Assembly (NCBI GenBank): GCA_040285825.1
Contig: JAUPSS010000003.1
Location: 1,984,001-2,048,000 of the forward strand
Source of the DNA: Eukaryota sp. TZLM1-RC
Lineage: Eukaryota; Metamonada: BaSk clade
DNA: 64,000 nucleotides
Direction of reading: 5' to 3'
The notes beneath the pieces were generated by a model. It was not told the origin of the DNA, did not search any database, and worked only from the letters and a program-made list of their open reading frames with translations. Both the position numbers and the translations under genes were made by a program. Every line of letters begins with the position of its first letter. Position 1 is the first letter of the stretch. Of the stretch, positions 51,204 through 61,829 are shown one piece after another.

Positions 51204-52549
51204 AAAATTTTTTTTCTCCCTCCCTTAGTCAACCCTTTCATATTTCACTTTCTGTCAAGGCGTCAAAGTCGTACTGTCTCTCTGTCAAAACGATGCCATT
51301 GGCTGATAGTGACTCTGATACTGATTGGAACGCCCAAGCAAAGATTCTACCAATCAATTGCATCAATTGTCTTCGATCGTGTCAAAGACAAAGCTTCTAC
51401 ATTTTTGAATCCTCATCAAGTTGGAATCAAAACAATTGATGGTGCTTCTGTTGCTGCTATTGCCTCTGATACCTTTTTTAATGCAGAGGAAAATAATTTT
51501 ATTTTTAATCTCGACTTCAAAAATGCTTTTAATTCTTAAAATTTGCTACACTGGGAGAATAACCCACATTTTGAGATCTTGTGCTCCATCCATAGCTTTA
51601 GATTTTTGTCGTTCTTTTAATTCATTGAGAACAGAATTTTTTGCTGATTTATTGGATGTAGAACCAGGAATGTTGAAAAGCCATTTATTTTCTTCAGCAA
51701 ATTTGGGTGGTATTGGATTTACTAAGTCTTCAATTTTGTGTCAATCAGCATTCTTGGGTGGTGGCAAAAATTTTATTTATGAATTTTCTCGTAGATTTCC
51801 TGATGATTCTCATCTGTTAGTCCCCAATTGCAGTCCCTATTTGTATGAGTTATCTTGTGAACTTGAAAAATTGCCGCCACAAATTTGGACCAAATGTTTT
51901 CCTCAATCAATTCAAGAAATTCCAAACCGATCTCTTTTTAATTTACAGTTTTGCTGTAAAAAGCTTCAACAAAAATTGTCAAAGATTTTTGAAAGCTTGG
52001 ATTTTGATGTTAGACTTGGCTTGGCCAAGAAAAAGAATCCCGCTTTTGCAAAACTTTTACAAGATATGTGTGACAGTACTTCTTCTGCCTTAGTAACAAC
52101 AATTCCCCAAGTTTATGGTACTCTCTTAACCGATTCTGCTTGGACTCTCAATATGAGATTTCGTTCCTTTATCTGGCCTAATAATTTACCTCATAATTTA
52201 ATTTGTAAATGTTCTCGAGAAATTACAACTACTCATTTGTTAAATTGTAAACATTTTATTACTTTTAGAAGCAAGGTTCATGATGCTGTAAGAGACCAGT
52301 TATATTGTATGTGTAAATCTCATAGAATTGAATCCTTCTTGGAACCTCTGTTGTCAAATCTGTTTAATGCTGAAGATGATTTTCGTAAGAATAATAGAGG
52401 TGATGTTATATTACCTGGATTAGATGGAAGTTTCATTTTATTGGATGTAATGTCTGTTGATCCTTGTAATGCCTCAAATGAAAGGCTAGTTAATTCAGAA
52501 ATTCATAATCCCCTTTCAAATGCTGAAAATTTTAAATTCAAAAAATACA
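51204..52549 (+). pseudogene. LINE family A copy A8, 5' end present, two internal deletions
   Basis: Starts with the family 5' end (TTTTTTTTCTCCCTCCC, about 51,209), ATG at 51,293 (PLADSDSDTDWNAQAK). After 19 codons it jumps to the RT fingers (ASIVFDRVKDKASTFL; HQVGIKTIDG with F to V). After FKNAFNS it jumps again to LKICYTGRITHIL at 51,537. From there it is open to about 52,549, where C3 begins. The second junction is close to the 5' break of A4. Confidence 0.85.
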
Positions 52550-53395
52550 AAGGGACTATTTGAAGCCTTTCCAATTTGGTATAAAAACTATTGAAGGTGC
52601 TTCTGTTGCTTCAATGACTTCAGATGTTTTTTTCAATAGTCAACAACATCAATATATTTTCAATTTGGATTTCAAAAATGCTTCCAATTCTGTGAAACGT
52701 AATTGTATTTTTGATGTGCTTCTTCATGATTTTCCTGAACTTTCTGCATATTTTTATTTTATGGAAAAAAATCAGACTTAATTTTTGACTCCTTTACCCT
52801 TGAATCTTCTTCTGGTGTGAAACAAGGTGATCCTCTTGGCCCTTTGCTGTTTTGTTTGGCTATTCATAATATTATTAAAATGACACAACAAGATTTCCCT
52901 GATTTGCGTATTGTTGCCTATATGGATGACATTTCTATTATTGGTTCTTTTGAAAGCATTTCTAGGGTTTCTGAAGACATTGCGGCGAAATACAAAGAAA
53001 TTGGTTTAGCTTTAAACCCATCTAAATGTCTCTTGATTGGTAAAGAAAAACAATCTTTGATGATTGGTGGAGCTCAGATTCCTTTTATCAATTACGACCA
53101 ACAAGCTTTTAAGTTTCTTGGATGTTGGCTTGGCAATTTGGATGAAATTTATTCCCAGTTAAACAATTTATTGGAGAAGTTTGACAAGGATCTTAGTTTG
53201 ATTGCTGAATGTGACATTGAGAAACACATCAAATTTTTGATTTTAAAAATTTGTTATTCTGGAAAATTCACTCATATTTTAAGGTCAACTCCCCCATCGG
53301 TATCTCTCAATTTTTGCAGATCTTTTAACAAACTTCGAGTCAAATTTTTTTCTTCTTTATTAGAAGTAAATGAATCTTTAATTCGAAGTCATGTA

Positions 53396-54383
53396 AGATT
53401 TTGTAGAGGAAATCTTTTTTTTTAAAAACTGGAATATTTATTGAGATAAAAATAACCATCTAGAATTCAAAATCCTCCAAACAAGCGTCACTATTGCTGA
53501 ACCTACTCACAGCATTACGTTCATATTCTACACCGATAGCTAAAAGTGCCTTTGAAATCATTGTAGGAATAGACTTGAAAATGCAAAAAACAATTCTATT
53601 TAACCAGAAAGTGGAGTTCATTGTTTTACCAGACCTATTCAGTAACACTTTTTTAAAATTTTCCAAAAAGTGCAAGCCTGAAGGTCCAATATTGCCAAAA
53701 AGAGAAATTGCAAACGGCACAAACTGATATTTCACATGTTCCACTCTACCTAACTGTGCCAAAGGTTCTTCATATTTTTTTATCTTCTTTTTTTCGGCGT
53801 TAGATAACGGCGAGTCAGCGGAATACACTAAACGAGCAGCAGAATTTTTGCAAACATCCACTGAGACAACGTCTACAACATTGAGAACACCATCGATCCC
53901 TGGAGCTACTAAATCTGCCCTTCTTTTACCAAAGGAATCATCAGTTTGATCTGAAGACAGCTTACGTACTAGTGGCTCAATAAATGCGTCTATATTGAAA
54001 CTTTTGCACATGGCATATAATTGATCACGAACTGAGTCATGAACAAGTGAGCGATAAGTTATGAAATACTTACAGTTTAAAATATGGGAAAGCGTAACAA
54101 CACTCTTGCATCGACAAATTAAATCATTTGGCAATGAACAAGGCCATAGAAAACATCTCAATCTCATTGCAGTGGTCCATTGGTGATCATTAAGTAGAAG
54201 GCCGTAAATGTTGGGAATTTGGGAGAATAAGCAACTTGAGCAACTGTCTTCAAGATCAATCAAAAAGTTTGCAAAAACGGGATTTTTTTCCTTAGCCAAG
54301 CTAGAGGAAATCTTGGTTTAATGATAGTCGTCCCATTAGTTATGATTTAATTTAATCAAGTGTGCGAATTCAATAAATTGAAT
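53396..54383 (+). mobile_element. mini-B insertion 2 (about 90 bp), containing D5
   Basis: 53,396-53,416 and 54,315-54,383 make one B tail starting AGATTTTGTAGAGG and ending AATAAATTGAAT. C3 target AAGTCATGTA is duplicated at 53,386-53,395 and 54,384-54,393. Confidence 0.85.
53417..54301 (-). pseudogene. LINE family D copy D5, C-terminal 279 residues intact
   Basis: Clean frame 54,299-53,460: LAKEKNPVFANFLIDLEDS, knuckle CRCKSVVTLSHILNC, RLE RADLVAPGIDGVLNVVD (RAD-X13-D), KKYEEPLAQLGRV, ISLFGNIGPSGLHFL and the end ACLEDFEF. Target duplication TAGAGGAAATCTT at 53,404-53,416 and 54,302-54,314, exact, so recent. 5'-truncated; no RT. Confidence 0.88.
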
Positions 54384-55491
54384 AAGTCATGTATTTTGTT
54401 CAGCAGATTTGGGTGGAATTGGATTCACCAAATCTTCGATTCTGTGTAAAGCAGCATTTTTGGGAGGTGGAAAAAATTTTGTTTTTGAATTTTTCCAAAG
54501 GTTCCCTTTTGATGTTCATCTGATCAATGGTGAATCAAATTTTTACTTGAATCAACTGCAATTTGAATTAGAAAATTTGCCTAGTGATATCTGGATTCAG
54601 TGTTTTCCTCAAAATGTTCAAGAAATTCCCACCCGATCACTTCCAAATTTACGTTTTTGCTTGAAAAAGCTTCAGCACCATCTGGTTAAATTATATGAAG
54701 GCTTGGATTATGAAGTAAGACTTGGCTTGGCCAAAACTAAAAATCCCGCTTTCGGTAATTTTTTAAAGGATATTCGTGATAGTTCAGCTGCTGCTTTAGT
54801 AACTCAACTTCCCTCTGTTTATGGACTTTTGTTGAAGAACAATGAATGGCTTCTAAACATGCGTTTTCGTTGTTTTCTGTGGCCAAACAATTTGCCCAAT
54901 CATTTAACTTGTAAATGTGGTAAAATATATTTTATATTTTAGATATATTTTAAAAAATAATTTATATGTATGCCATGTTTGCTCCTCGCTTGATACATTA
55001 CGGCCTCCATGTAAGATTCCGAATGGTCTCAGTCCCAAGGCTTCCGTTCCCTTTTCTGTTGCGTTTAGAACATTCAGTCTTGCTTTGAAAAAAGGAGAAT
55101 GGGATATATTTTCTATTTGGAAATTCTTCCTTGAACAAAAATCAGGTTCTCGTCCCCAAAAGGTTTTCACTCCAAAGAAACAACCCAAGAATAAGACTGT
55201 ACGAAAACTTTTGCTACGTGGGAGATATGGTTCAGGGAAAAACGCTCTGTTCTCATCTGATCTTGCTCCTGTGACTGATGAAACTGTAAATCAATTAGTA
55301 GATCTGCATCCAGCTGAATTTCTTAATTTGGATAAACCATCTGCTTCACAATTTTGGAAACAAAATCCACTTTCTGAAAAAGAAGTTGAAACTGCCATTT
55401 TCCGTCTTCCATCTGGAAAAGCTCCAGGTCCATCTGGAATTACTTTTGATATGCTGAAATCTGTGTGCCGCCAAAATTCCTTTATTATTAA

Positions 55492-55630
55492 TGATGCCGT
55501 TAGGCAGATGAACACACGAAGGAGAGAGAGAAATCTGAGTTTATTAATAAAACTGATTCATAAACGAGTATCACGTCATCAGTCAAAATACAATGAAACC
55601 TACTAATTCAATTTAAGTTCGACAACAACA
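55492..55630 (-). repeat. T3 3' LTR (minus orientation)
   Basis: 139 bp; partner at 56,181-56,319. Contains ATCACGTCATCAGTC, like the CACG/GATGAC block in T1 LTRs. Confidence 0.85.
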
Positions 55631-55671
55631 CTACTTTTTCCCATTTTTCTGAGGACAAATACAGTACTGGC

Positions 55672-55920
55672 TCAATAGAGGGGAGATATGGGGTTTGTTA
55701 AATTCTCCGGTGCATCGATGGTATGAGAACGTTGGATACCTACGAAAAGAAGTCCTCTGGCAAATCGGTTCAGAAAAGCTATGTCTGGCAACTTCAGTCC
55801 GGAAGCCCTACTCTTTACCTGGAAAAAACGTCGCAGGTAACAGGACATACGTTCTCGGACGTCACCAATACGGACATAAAGCATCAGTTCTGACATAGCC
55901 AGACTAAAATCTTCGTACAT
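55672..55920 (-). pseudogene. gag-like fragment of T3
   Basis: Reads IGDVRERMSCYLRRFFQVKSRASGL, then FLNRFARGL, matching in order the T2 gag ERMNDYLRNFLKVKEKADC... and FMKLFPPGI. No zinc knuckle. Short and truncated. Confidence 0.5.
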
Positions 55921-56180
55921 GGCGAACGATACGACAGATTGTAGATGTCTGAGAAGAACATCGTCACTGGATCAGCCGTCGGATTTCTGGAGAGATAGGG
56001 ACTCTAACAGAAAAGAATCGACCAAGAGTCTTGCTGGAACAAGCTCTTTCTTAGGAGTCACCGAAGAATAAATCTTTCACTCCTATAGGAACAGAAGAAC
56101 ACTTTCAACTTTCATGGAAGAAAGAGACGTCAGGTTAACAGAGGGAACAGTCATCTGAAATAAGAAGGGCCAATAATTAT

Positions 56181-56319
56181 TGATGCCGTTAGGCAGATGA
56201 ACACACGAAGGAGAGAGAGAAATCTGAGTTTATTAATAAAACTGATTCATAAACGAGTATCACGTCATCAGTCAAAATACAATGAAACCTACTAATTCAA
56301 TTTAAGTTCGACAACAACA
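56181..56319 (-). repeat. T3 5' LTR (minus orientation)
   Basis: 139 bp copy of 55,492-55,630. Confidence 0.85.
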
Positions 56320-56429
56320 TTAAAGATTTATGTTCCTTTTTTCCTTTTTTTTCTCCCTCCCTTAGTCAACCCTTTCATATTTCACTTTCTGTCAAGGCGT
56401 CAAAGTCGTACTGTTTCTCTGTCAAAACG

Positions 56430-57917
56430 ATGCCTTTGGCTGATAGTGACTCTGATACTGATTGGAACGCCCAAGCAAAGATTCTACCAGTCAGATCAAG
56501 CTCATCCACTCCACTTCCCCACTCTCCCCACAATACAAGCTATGCTCGAAATTCATCTCAAAAAAATTTTCATTCAAAAACTGATCATTGTACTAGAAAA
56601 AACACAGAAAAACCACCATTACGTTCCTTGCGTTCTGTTGCGCGTTCTATTAACAACTCCGTTTCTCGAAATTTGTTTTCTCCAGCTGAAACTGCAAAAA
56701 GTCAAAAGTCTATTTCTACTTTTAACTCACAAATTAACAAAATTGAAAGAACTGAAAAAATGAAACCACTGCCATTAAAAGGTTCTAAAAAATGTTCGAT
56801 TTGTGGTTTCAGTGGTCATAATTCGAGAACGTGCCCTGAGAAACAAAAAAGAGAATTTGAATTAAAATCTGCTCAACAAATTCTCAAATGTTCTGTTCCA
56901 GCTGTTGCCGTTGTGAAAGGTGCTGAAAATAATGTTTCTGACGATCAACAGTTAAATGCTTCTAGTGTTCCCTCTTCTTCCCCTTCTGAAAACAGTAATT
57001 TTTGTTGTCCATTTTGCAAAAAAGATGTTGCAGATTCACGAAATGGTCGAAAACTTCTGTTTTGTACGAATTGTAAAGCCGTTGATACCGTAAGACCCCC
57101 GATCCGGATCCCAGTAGAAATAAGTCCCGCCAGCACAATCCCCTTCTCAATGGAAATGAGAAATTTTACTTCTGAATTGAAAAATAATAAGTGGAATATT
57201 TCATCCTTCTGGAAATATTTTGCTAGAAAAAACAAAAATTGTTTTAAGAAAAAATTTGGAAATAGAAAAATTGTAAAATCAAAAATTTGCCGTAAATTGT
57301 GCTTACGTGGTCGTTATGGTGCCGCAAAGCAGTCTTTGTTTTCCTCTTCTTTGGCTGATGCAAACTCTGATACCCTTGAAAAACTTCAAAAGTTGCATCC
57401 TCAAGAAAATTTCAAGTGCAGCAAGCCTGAAGTGTGTCCTTTTTGGATTGAAAATCCTATTACTGCAATTGAAGTTCTTAAAGCTATTCAAAAATTGCCA
57501 AAGGGGAAAGCAGCAGGCCCATCTGGAATTTCTTTTGATCTGTTAAAAATAGCGTGTTCCAGTGCTCCCGAAATTGCTGATGATCTAGCCCACTATTTTC
57601 AACAATTGATTGTTTTGAAAATTAATCCTCCATTTGAATTACTCGCAGCACGTCTGATTGCTTTAGTAAAGCCTGGAAACGGAATCAAACCTGATGGAAT
57701 ACGCCCAATTGCTGTTGGTGAATCTCTTTCTCGTTTGCTAGCATCAATTGTCTTCGATCGTGTCAAAGACAAAGCTTCTACATTTTTGAATCCTCATCAA
57801 TTTGGAATCAAAACAATTGATGGTGCTTCTGTTGCTGCTATTGCCTCTGATACCTTTTTTAATGCAGAGGAAAATAATTTTATTTTTAATCTCGACTTTA
57901 AAAATGCTTTTAATTCT
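56430..57917 (+). CDS. family A LINE protein, N-terminal half (zinc knuckles, RT fingers)
   Basis: About 495 residues from ATG to the mini-B. Start MPLADSDSDTDWNAQAK, then a basic Ser-rich part. A CCHC knuckle, C122-x2-C125-x4-H130-x4-C135 (CSICGFSGHNSRTC). A zinc ribbon, C193-x2-C196 and C212-x2-C215. A conserved linker (SMEMRNFTSELK, LCLRGRYGAAKQS). RT begins at about 335 with LPKGKAAGPSGISFDLLK, then LLAARLIALVKP, IRPIAVGESLSRL, HQFGIKTIDG and FNLDFKNAFNS, which holds the first catalytic Asp of the palm. The nucleic-acid-binding N-terminus plus RT fits target-primed retrotransposition. The rest of the protein is at 58,022-59,742 and beyond C4. Confidence 0.88.
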
Positions 57918-58021
57918 TGATTTTATTAATTTATTGAATTTGCACACTTGATTAAATTAAATCATAACTAATGGGACGACTATCATTAAACCAAGATTTC
58001 CTCTACAAAATCTTGATTTGA
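57918..58021 (-). mobile_element. mini-B insertion 3 (about 100 bp)
   Basis: Reverse B tail with hairpin start and AATAAATTAATAAAAT end. TTTTAATTCT is duplicated at 57,908-57,917 and 58,022-58,031; the inner borders also share TTGATTTT, so the exact edge is uncertain by a few bases. Confidence 0.85.
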
Positions 58022-59742
58022 TTTTAATTCTGTAAAGCGAGAAGCAATTTTTGAAATTATTAAATCTGACTTTCCTGAGCTATCGAGTTTTTTCTACCAT
58101 TTTTATGGGAAAGAATCAGATTTAATTTTTAATTCATTTGGTCTTAAATCATCTTCTGGAGTGAAGCAGGGAGATCCTTTAGGCCCATTATTGTTTTGTT
58201 TAGCTATTCACAAAACTTTAAATATCATTAAGCAAAAATACCCTTCTATAAAAATAGTTGCTTATATGGATGATATATCCTTGATTGGTTCATTTGATTT
58301 ACTAGAATTGGTTGCTCAAGAAATTGCCGATTCATATGAAAATATTGGGCTTCATCTTAATGCCAGCAAATGCCTTCTGATTGGCTCTTCTGCTCAAGAC
58401 CTCGTGATAAACGATTCTATTGTCCCTTTTACTAATTATAGTAGTGATGCTTTTAAGTTCCTTGGTTGTTGGTTAGGAAATGTGCCTCAAATTCAGAATG
58501 AATTGCAAGTTATTTTGGAAAAAATGAAAATTGAACTTGATTCAATTTCTTCTTTAGATATAGAAAAGCATATTAAATTTTTCATGCTTAAAATTTGCTA
58601 CACTGGGAGAATAACCCACATTTTGAGATCTTGTGCTCCTTCCATAGCATTAGATTTTTGTCGTTCTTTTAATTCATTGAGAACAGAATTTTTTGCTGAT
58701 TTATTGGATGTAGAACCAGGAATGTTGAAAAGCCATTTATTTTCTTCAGCAAATTTGGGTGGTTTTGGTTTTAGTAAATCTTCAATTTTGTGTCAATCAG
58801 CATTCTTGGGTGGTGGCAAAAATTTTATTTATGAATTTTCTCGTAGATTTCCTGATGATTCTCATCTGTTAGTCCCCAATTGTAGTCCCTATTTGTATGA
58901 GTTATCTTGTGAACTTGAAAAATTACCGCCACAAATTTGGACCAAATGTTTTCCTCAATCAATTCAAGAAATTCCAAACCGATCTCTATTTAATTTACAG
59001 TTTTGCTGTAAAAAGCTTCAACAAAAATTGTCAAAGATTTTTGAAAGCTTGGATTTTGATGTTAGACTTGGCTTGGCCAAGAAAAAGAATCCCGCTTTTG
59101 CAAATCTTTTTACAAGATATGTGTGACAGTACTTCTTCTGCCTTAGTAACAACAATTCCACAAGTTTATGGTACTCTCTTATCCGATTCTGCTTGGACTC
59201 TGAATATGAGATTTCGTTCCTTTATCTGGCCTGATAATTTACCTCATAATTTAATTTGTAAATGTTCTCAAGAAATTACAACTACTCATTTGTTAAATTG
59301 TAAACATTTTATTACTTTTAGAAGCAAGGTTCATGATGCTGTAAGAGACCAGTTATATTGTATGTGTAAATCTCATAGAATTGAATCCTTCTTGGAACCT
59401 TTGTTGTCAAATCTGTTTGATGCTGAAAATGATTTTCATAAGAATAATAGAGGTGATGTCATATTACCTGGATTAGATGGAAGCTTCATTTTATTGGATG
59501 TAATGTCTGTTGATCCTTGTAATGCCTCAAATGAAAGGCTTGTTAATTCTGAAATTCATAATCCCCTTTCAAATGCTGAAAATTTTAAATTCAAAAAATA
59601 CAATGAACCATTGTCCAAATTGGCCAGTCTACAGCATGCAAAATACAATTTGTATCCATTTGTATTTTCCCTTTTTGGTTCACTTGCACCAACTGCTTTA
59701 CGTTTTTTGGATGATTTTGAAATGATTGTAAAGAGAAGAACT
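58022..59742 (+). pseudogene. family A LINE protein of A9, RT palm to RLE (frameshifted)
   Basis: Continues with SVKREAIFEIIKSDFPEL, GVKQGDPLGPLLF, YMDDISLIGS (about 58,260), thumb FLGCWLGNVPQI and GGFGFSKSSIL. After the +1 T at about 59,110 come knuckle CKCSQEITTTHLLNC and RLE RGDVILPGLDG...LLDV, then LFGSLAPTALRFLDD up to C4. Both YMDD Asp and both RLE Asp are present. Only the one homopolymer shift (and the inserts) break it. Confidence 0.85.
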
Positions 59743-61247
59743 TTTTTTTTTCTAAAACTTTTTATTCAACAACAAATATGAAATACACAATTAAAACTCC
59801 ACATCCTCAAAACCTGCCTCCCCTACATCAAAACAATTAATCGCTAAAGATTCAGAAAATTTCCCAAAAGAAGATAGTGAATCAGAAATTAGTGTTACCA
59901 TTCCCTTAAAAATAGAAAATACAATCCTGTTTTGCCAGTAAACACGATTGAAAATTCTTCCAGTTCTTTCCTTTACAACTACAACAAAATCCTCCAGGAA
60001 AGCCATAGCAGCCTTACCTAGAGATCCAAGCAAAGAAAAAAACAAATGGACATAAATTATATTGGGCATGAGAATTTTCATTAACCGAGGAAATGGGTTT
60101 CGCATATTTAGCAATTTTATATTTTTCGCCTGCAAGAAGAGGATTATTTACATCCGAGTTAATGAAATGTTCGTTAGAGGAATTACAAGGGTCAATAGAC
60201 ATGGCGTCCAAAATAGTAAAACTACCATTTAAACCAGGAACAACTAGATCACCTCTAGTCAGACCCATAGAAGCTCTGTTGTAACGCGTACTATCAATAT
60301 TGGGATCATCAAGAATTAATTTTGATAACAGCGGTTCTAAAAAGGAATCTACACGATATGATTTGCACATTACATAAATTTGGTCCCTGACGTTATTATG
60401 CACTTTACTTCTAAACGTAATGAAATGTTTACAGTTCAAAAGATGAGTAAACAAAAGAGGTTTACCACATTTACAAGTTAAATGATTGGGCAAATTGTTT
60501 GGCCACAGAAAACAACGAAAACGCATGTTTAGAAGCCATTCATTGTCTTTTAACAAAAGTCCATAAACAGAGGGAACTTGAGTTACTAAAGCAGCAGCTG
60601 AACTATGACGAATATCCTTTAAAAAATTACCGAAAGCGGGATTTTTAGTTTTGGCCAAGCCAAGTCTTACTTCATAATCCAAGCCTTCATATAATTTAAC
60701 CAGATGGTGCTGAAGCTTTTCAAGCAAAAACGTAAATTTGGAAGTGATCGAGTGGGAATTTCTTGAACATTTTGAGGAAAACACTGAATCCAGATATCAC
60801 TAGGCAAATTTTCTAATTCAAATTGCAGTTGATTCAAGTAAAAATTTGATTCACCATTGATCAGATGAACATCAAAAGGGAACCTTTGGAAAAATTCAAA
60901 AACAAAATTTTTACCACCTCCCAAAAATGCTGCTTTACACAGAATCGAAGATTTGGTGAATCCAATTCCACCCAAATCTGCTGAACAAAATACATGACTT
61001 CGAATTAAAGATTCATTTACTTCTAATAAAGAAGAAAAAAATTTGACTCGAAGTTTGTTAAAAGATCTGCAAAAATTGAGAGATACCGAAGGGGGAGTTG
61101 ACCTTAAAATATGAGTGAATTTTCCAGAATAACAAATTTTTAAAATAAAAAATTTGATGTGTTTCTCAATGTCACATTCAGCAATAAAACTAAGATCCTT
61201 GTCAAACTTCTCCAATAAATTGTTTAACTGGGAATAAATTTCATCCA
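59743..61247 (-). pseudogene. LINE family C copy C4 in the 3' part of A9
   Basis: Minus strand: from DEIYSQLNNLLEKFDK through thumb GGIGFTKSS, a frameshift at about 60,715 (KKLQ region), LAKTKNPAFGNFLKDI, knuckle CKCGKPLLFTHLLNC, RLE TRGDLVVPGLNG...ILDAM, another shift at about 60,050, and the end FEDVEF with AATAAAAA. Exact 13-bp target duplication AAAGAGAAGAACT (59,730-59,742 and 61,248-61,260). Its RLE core is the one missing in C1. 5'-truncated in the thumb. Confidence 0.9.
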
Positions 61248-61829
61248 AAAGAGAAGAACTGGCAGAAATTTCAACAGATTGTTTTGGCAAAATAGAATTG
61301 TGTTTTCTATCTTTAAGGGGATGTTGAAGATGGTTTCTGATGCTTTGCTTTCTCTTGGATCTCACTATGAGAGAGTTGCATCTAGTGTTTTTGTTTTGGG
61401 AGAGATGGATTTTTTAGATGTTGATTTATAGGTTTTGAATAAAATTAAATTTTAAAAAAAAATTTTCAAGATGTTTTGACAATGAAAATTGTTCCACCCA
61501 AAGAATTAAGTGCATCACGGTTAGTGGCTTTAACTAAACCTAATGGAAAAGTTCGCCCAATTGCCATAGGTGAAGCCATTTATCGCCTGATGTCTTCAGT
61601 AATTTTTAATCGAGTTTCAACAAAAGCTAAAGAATACTTTTCTCCATTCCAATATGGAATCAAAACCATTGATCGAGCTTCAGTTGCAGCTTTGTCATCT
61701 GATCTGTTTTTCAATTGTCACGAAAATAGTTGCATTTTTAATCTTGATTTCAAAAATGCTTTCAATTCAGTGAAAAGAGATTCAATTTGGAAAGAAATCA
61801 AATCAAATTTTCCTGAACTCGAAGACTTT

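Larger units (their letters stand above)
52550..54918 (+). pseudogene. LINE family C copy C3, split by mini-B 2 plus D5
   Basis: 52,550-53,395: RT from QFGIKTIEGASVAS, FNLDFKNASNS, GVKQGDPLGP and YMDDISIIGS to the thumb; one frameshift at about 52,775. 54,384-54,918: GGIGFTKSS through the knuckle start CKCGK, where it stops in AT-rich DNA. No RLE left. The two parts rejoin exactly across the insert. Confidence 0.85.
55492..56319 (-). mobile_element. T3: 828-bp LTR element with 139-bp LTRs
   Basis: Direct repeats 55,492-55,630 and 56,181-56,319 (TGATGCCGTTAGG...CGACAACAACA), nearly identical. TTAA on both sides is a likely 4-bp target duplication in LINE E. Minus orientation is shown by AAAAATGGGAAAAAGTAG next to the left LTR when read on that strand, and by the gag-like frame 55,920-55,672. 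Confidence 0.85.
56341..61460 (+). mobile_element. LINE family A copy A9: full length, with two later insertions
   Basis: 5' end TTTTTTTTCTCCCTCCC at about 56,345, an 85-base leader, ATG at 56,430. Without inserts the element is about 3.5 kb with one frame of about 1,100 residues. Pieces: 56,341-57,917, 58,022-59,742 and 61,248-61,460 (3' end AATAAA plus A tract). Inserts: mini-B 3 and C4. One extra T at about 59,110 shifts the frame in the thumb-to-knuckle linker. It is inserted in LINE E within a T-rich stretch. The reference copy for family A. Confidence 0.9.
54970..61829 (+). pseudogene. LINE family E, 5' half, split by T3 and by A9
   Basis: 54,970-55,491: a C-x2-C start (YVCHVCSSLDTLRPP), KLLLRGRYGSGKNALF, LPSGKAPGPSGITFDMLK. 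It continues after T3 (56,320-56,340, LCSFF in frame) and after A9 (61,461-61,829): IVPPKELSASRLVALTKP, VRPIAIGEAIYRLMSSVIFN, FSPFQYGIKTID, FNLDFKNAFNSVKR. A10 cuts it at 61,830. It covers the linker and RT fingers only. The only family E copy seen. Confidence 0.75.
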
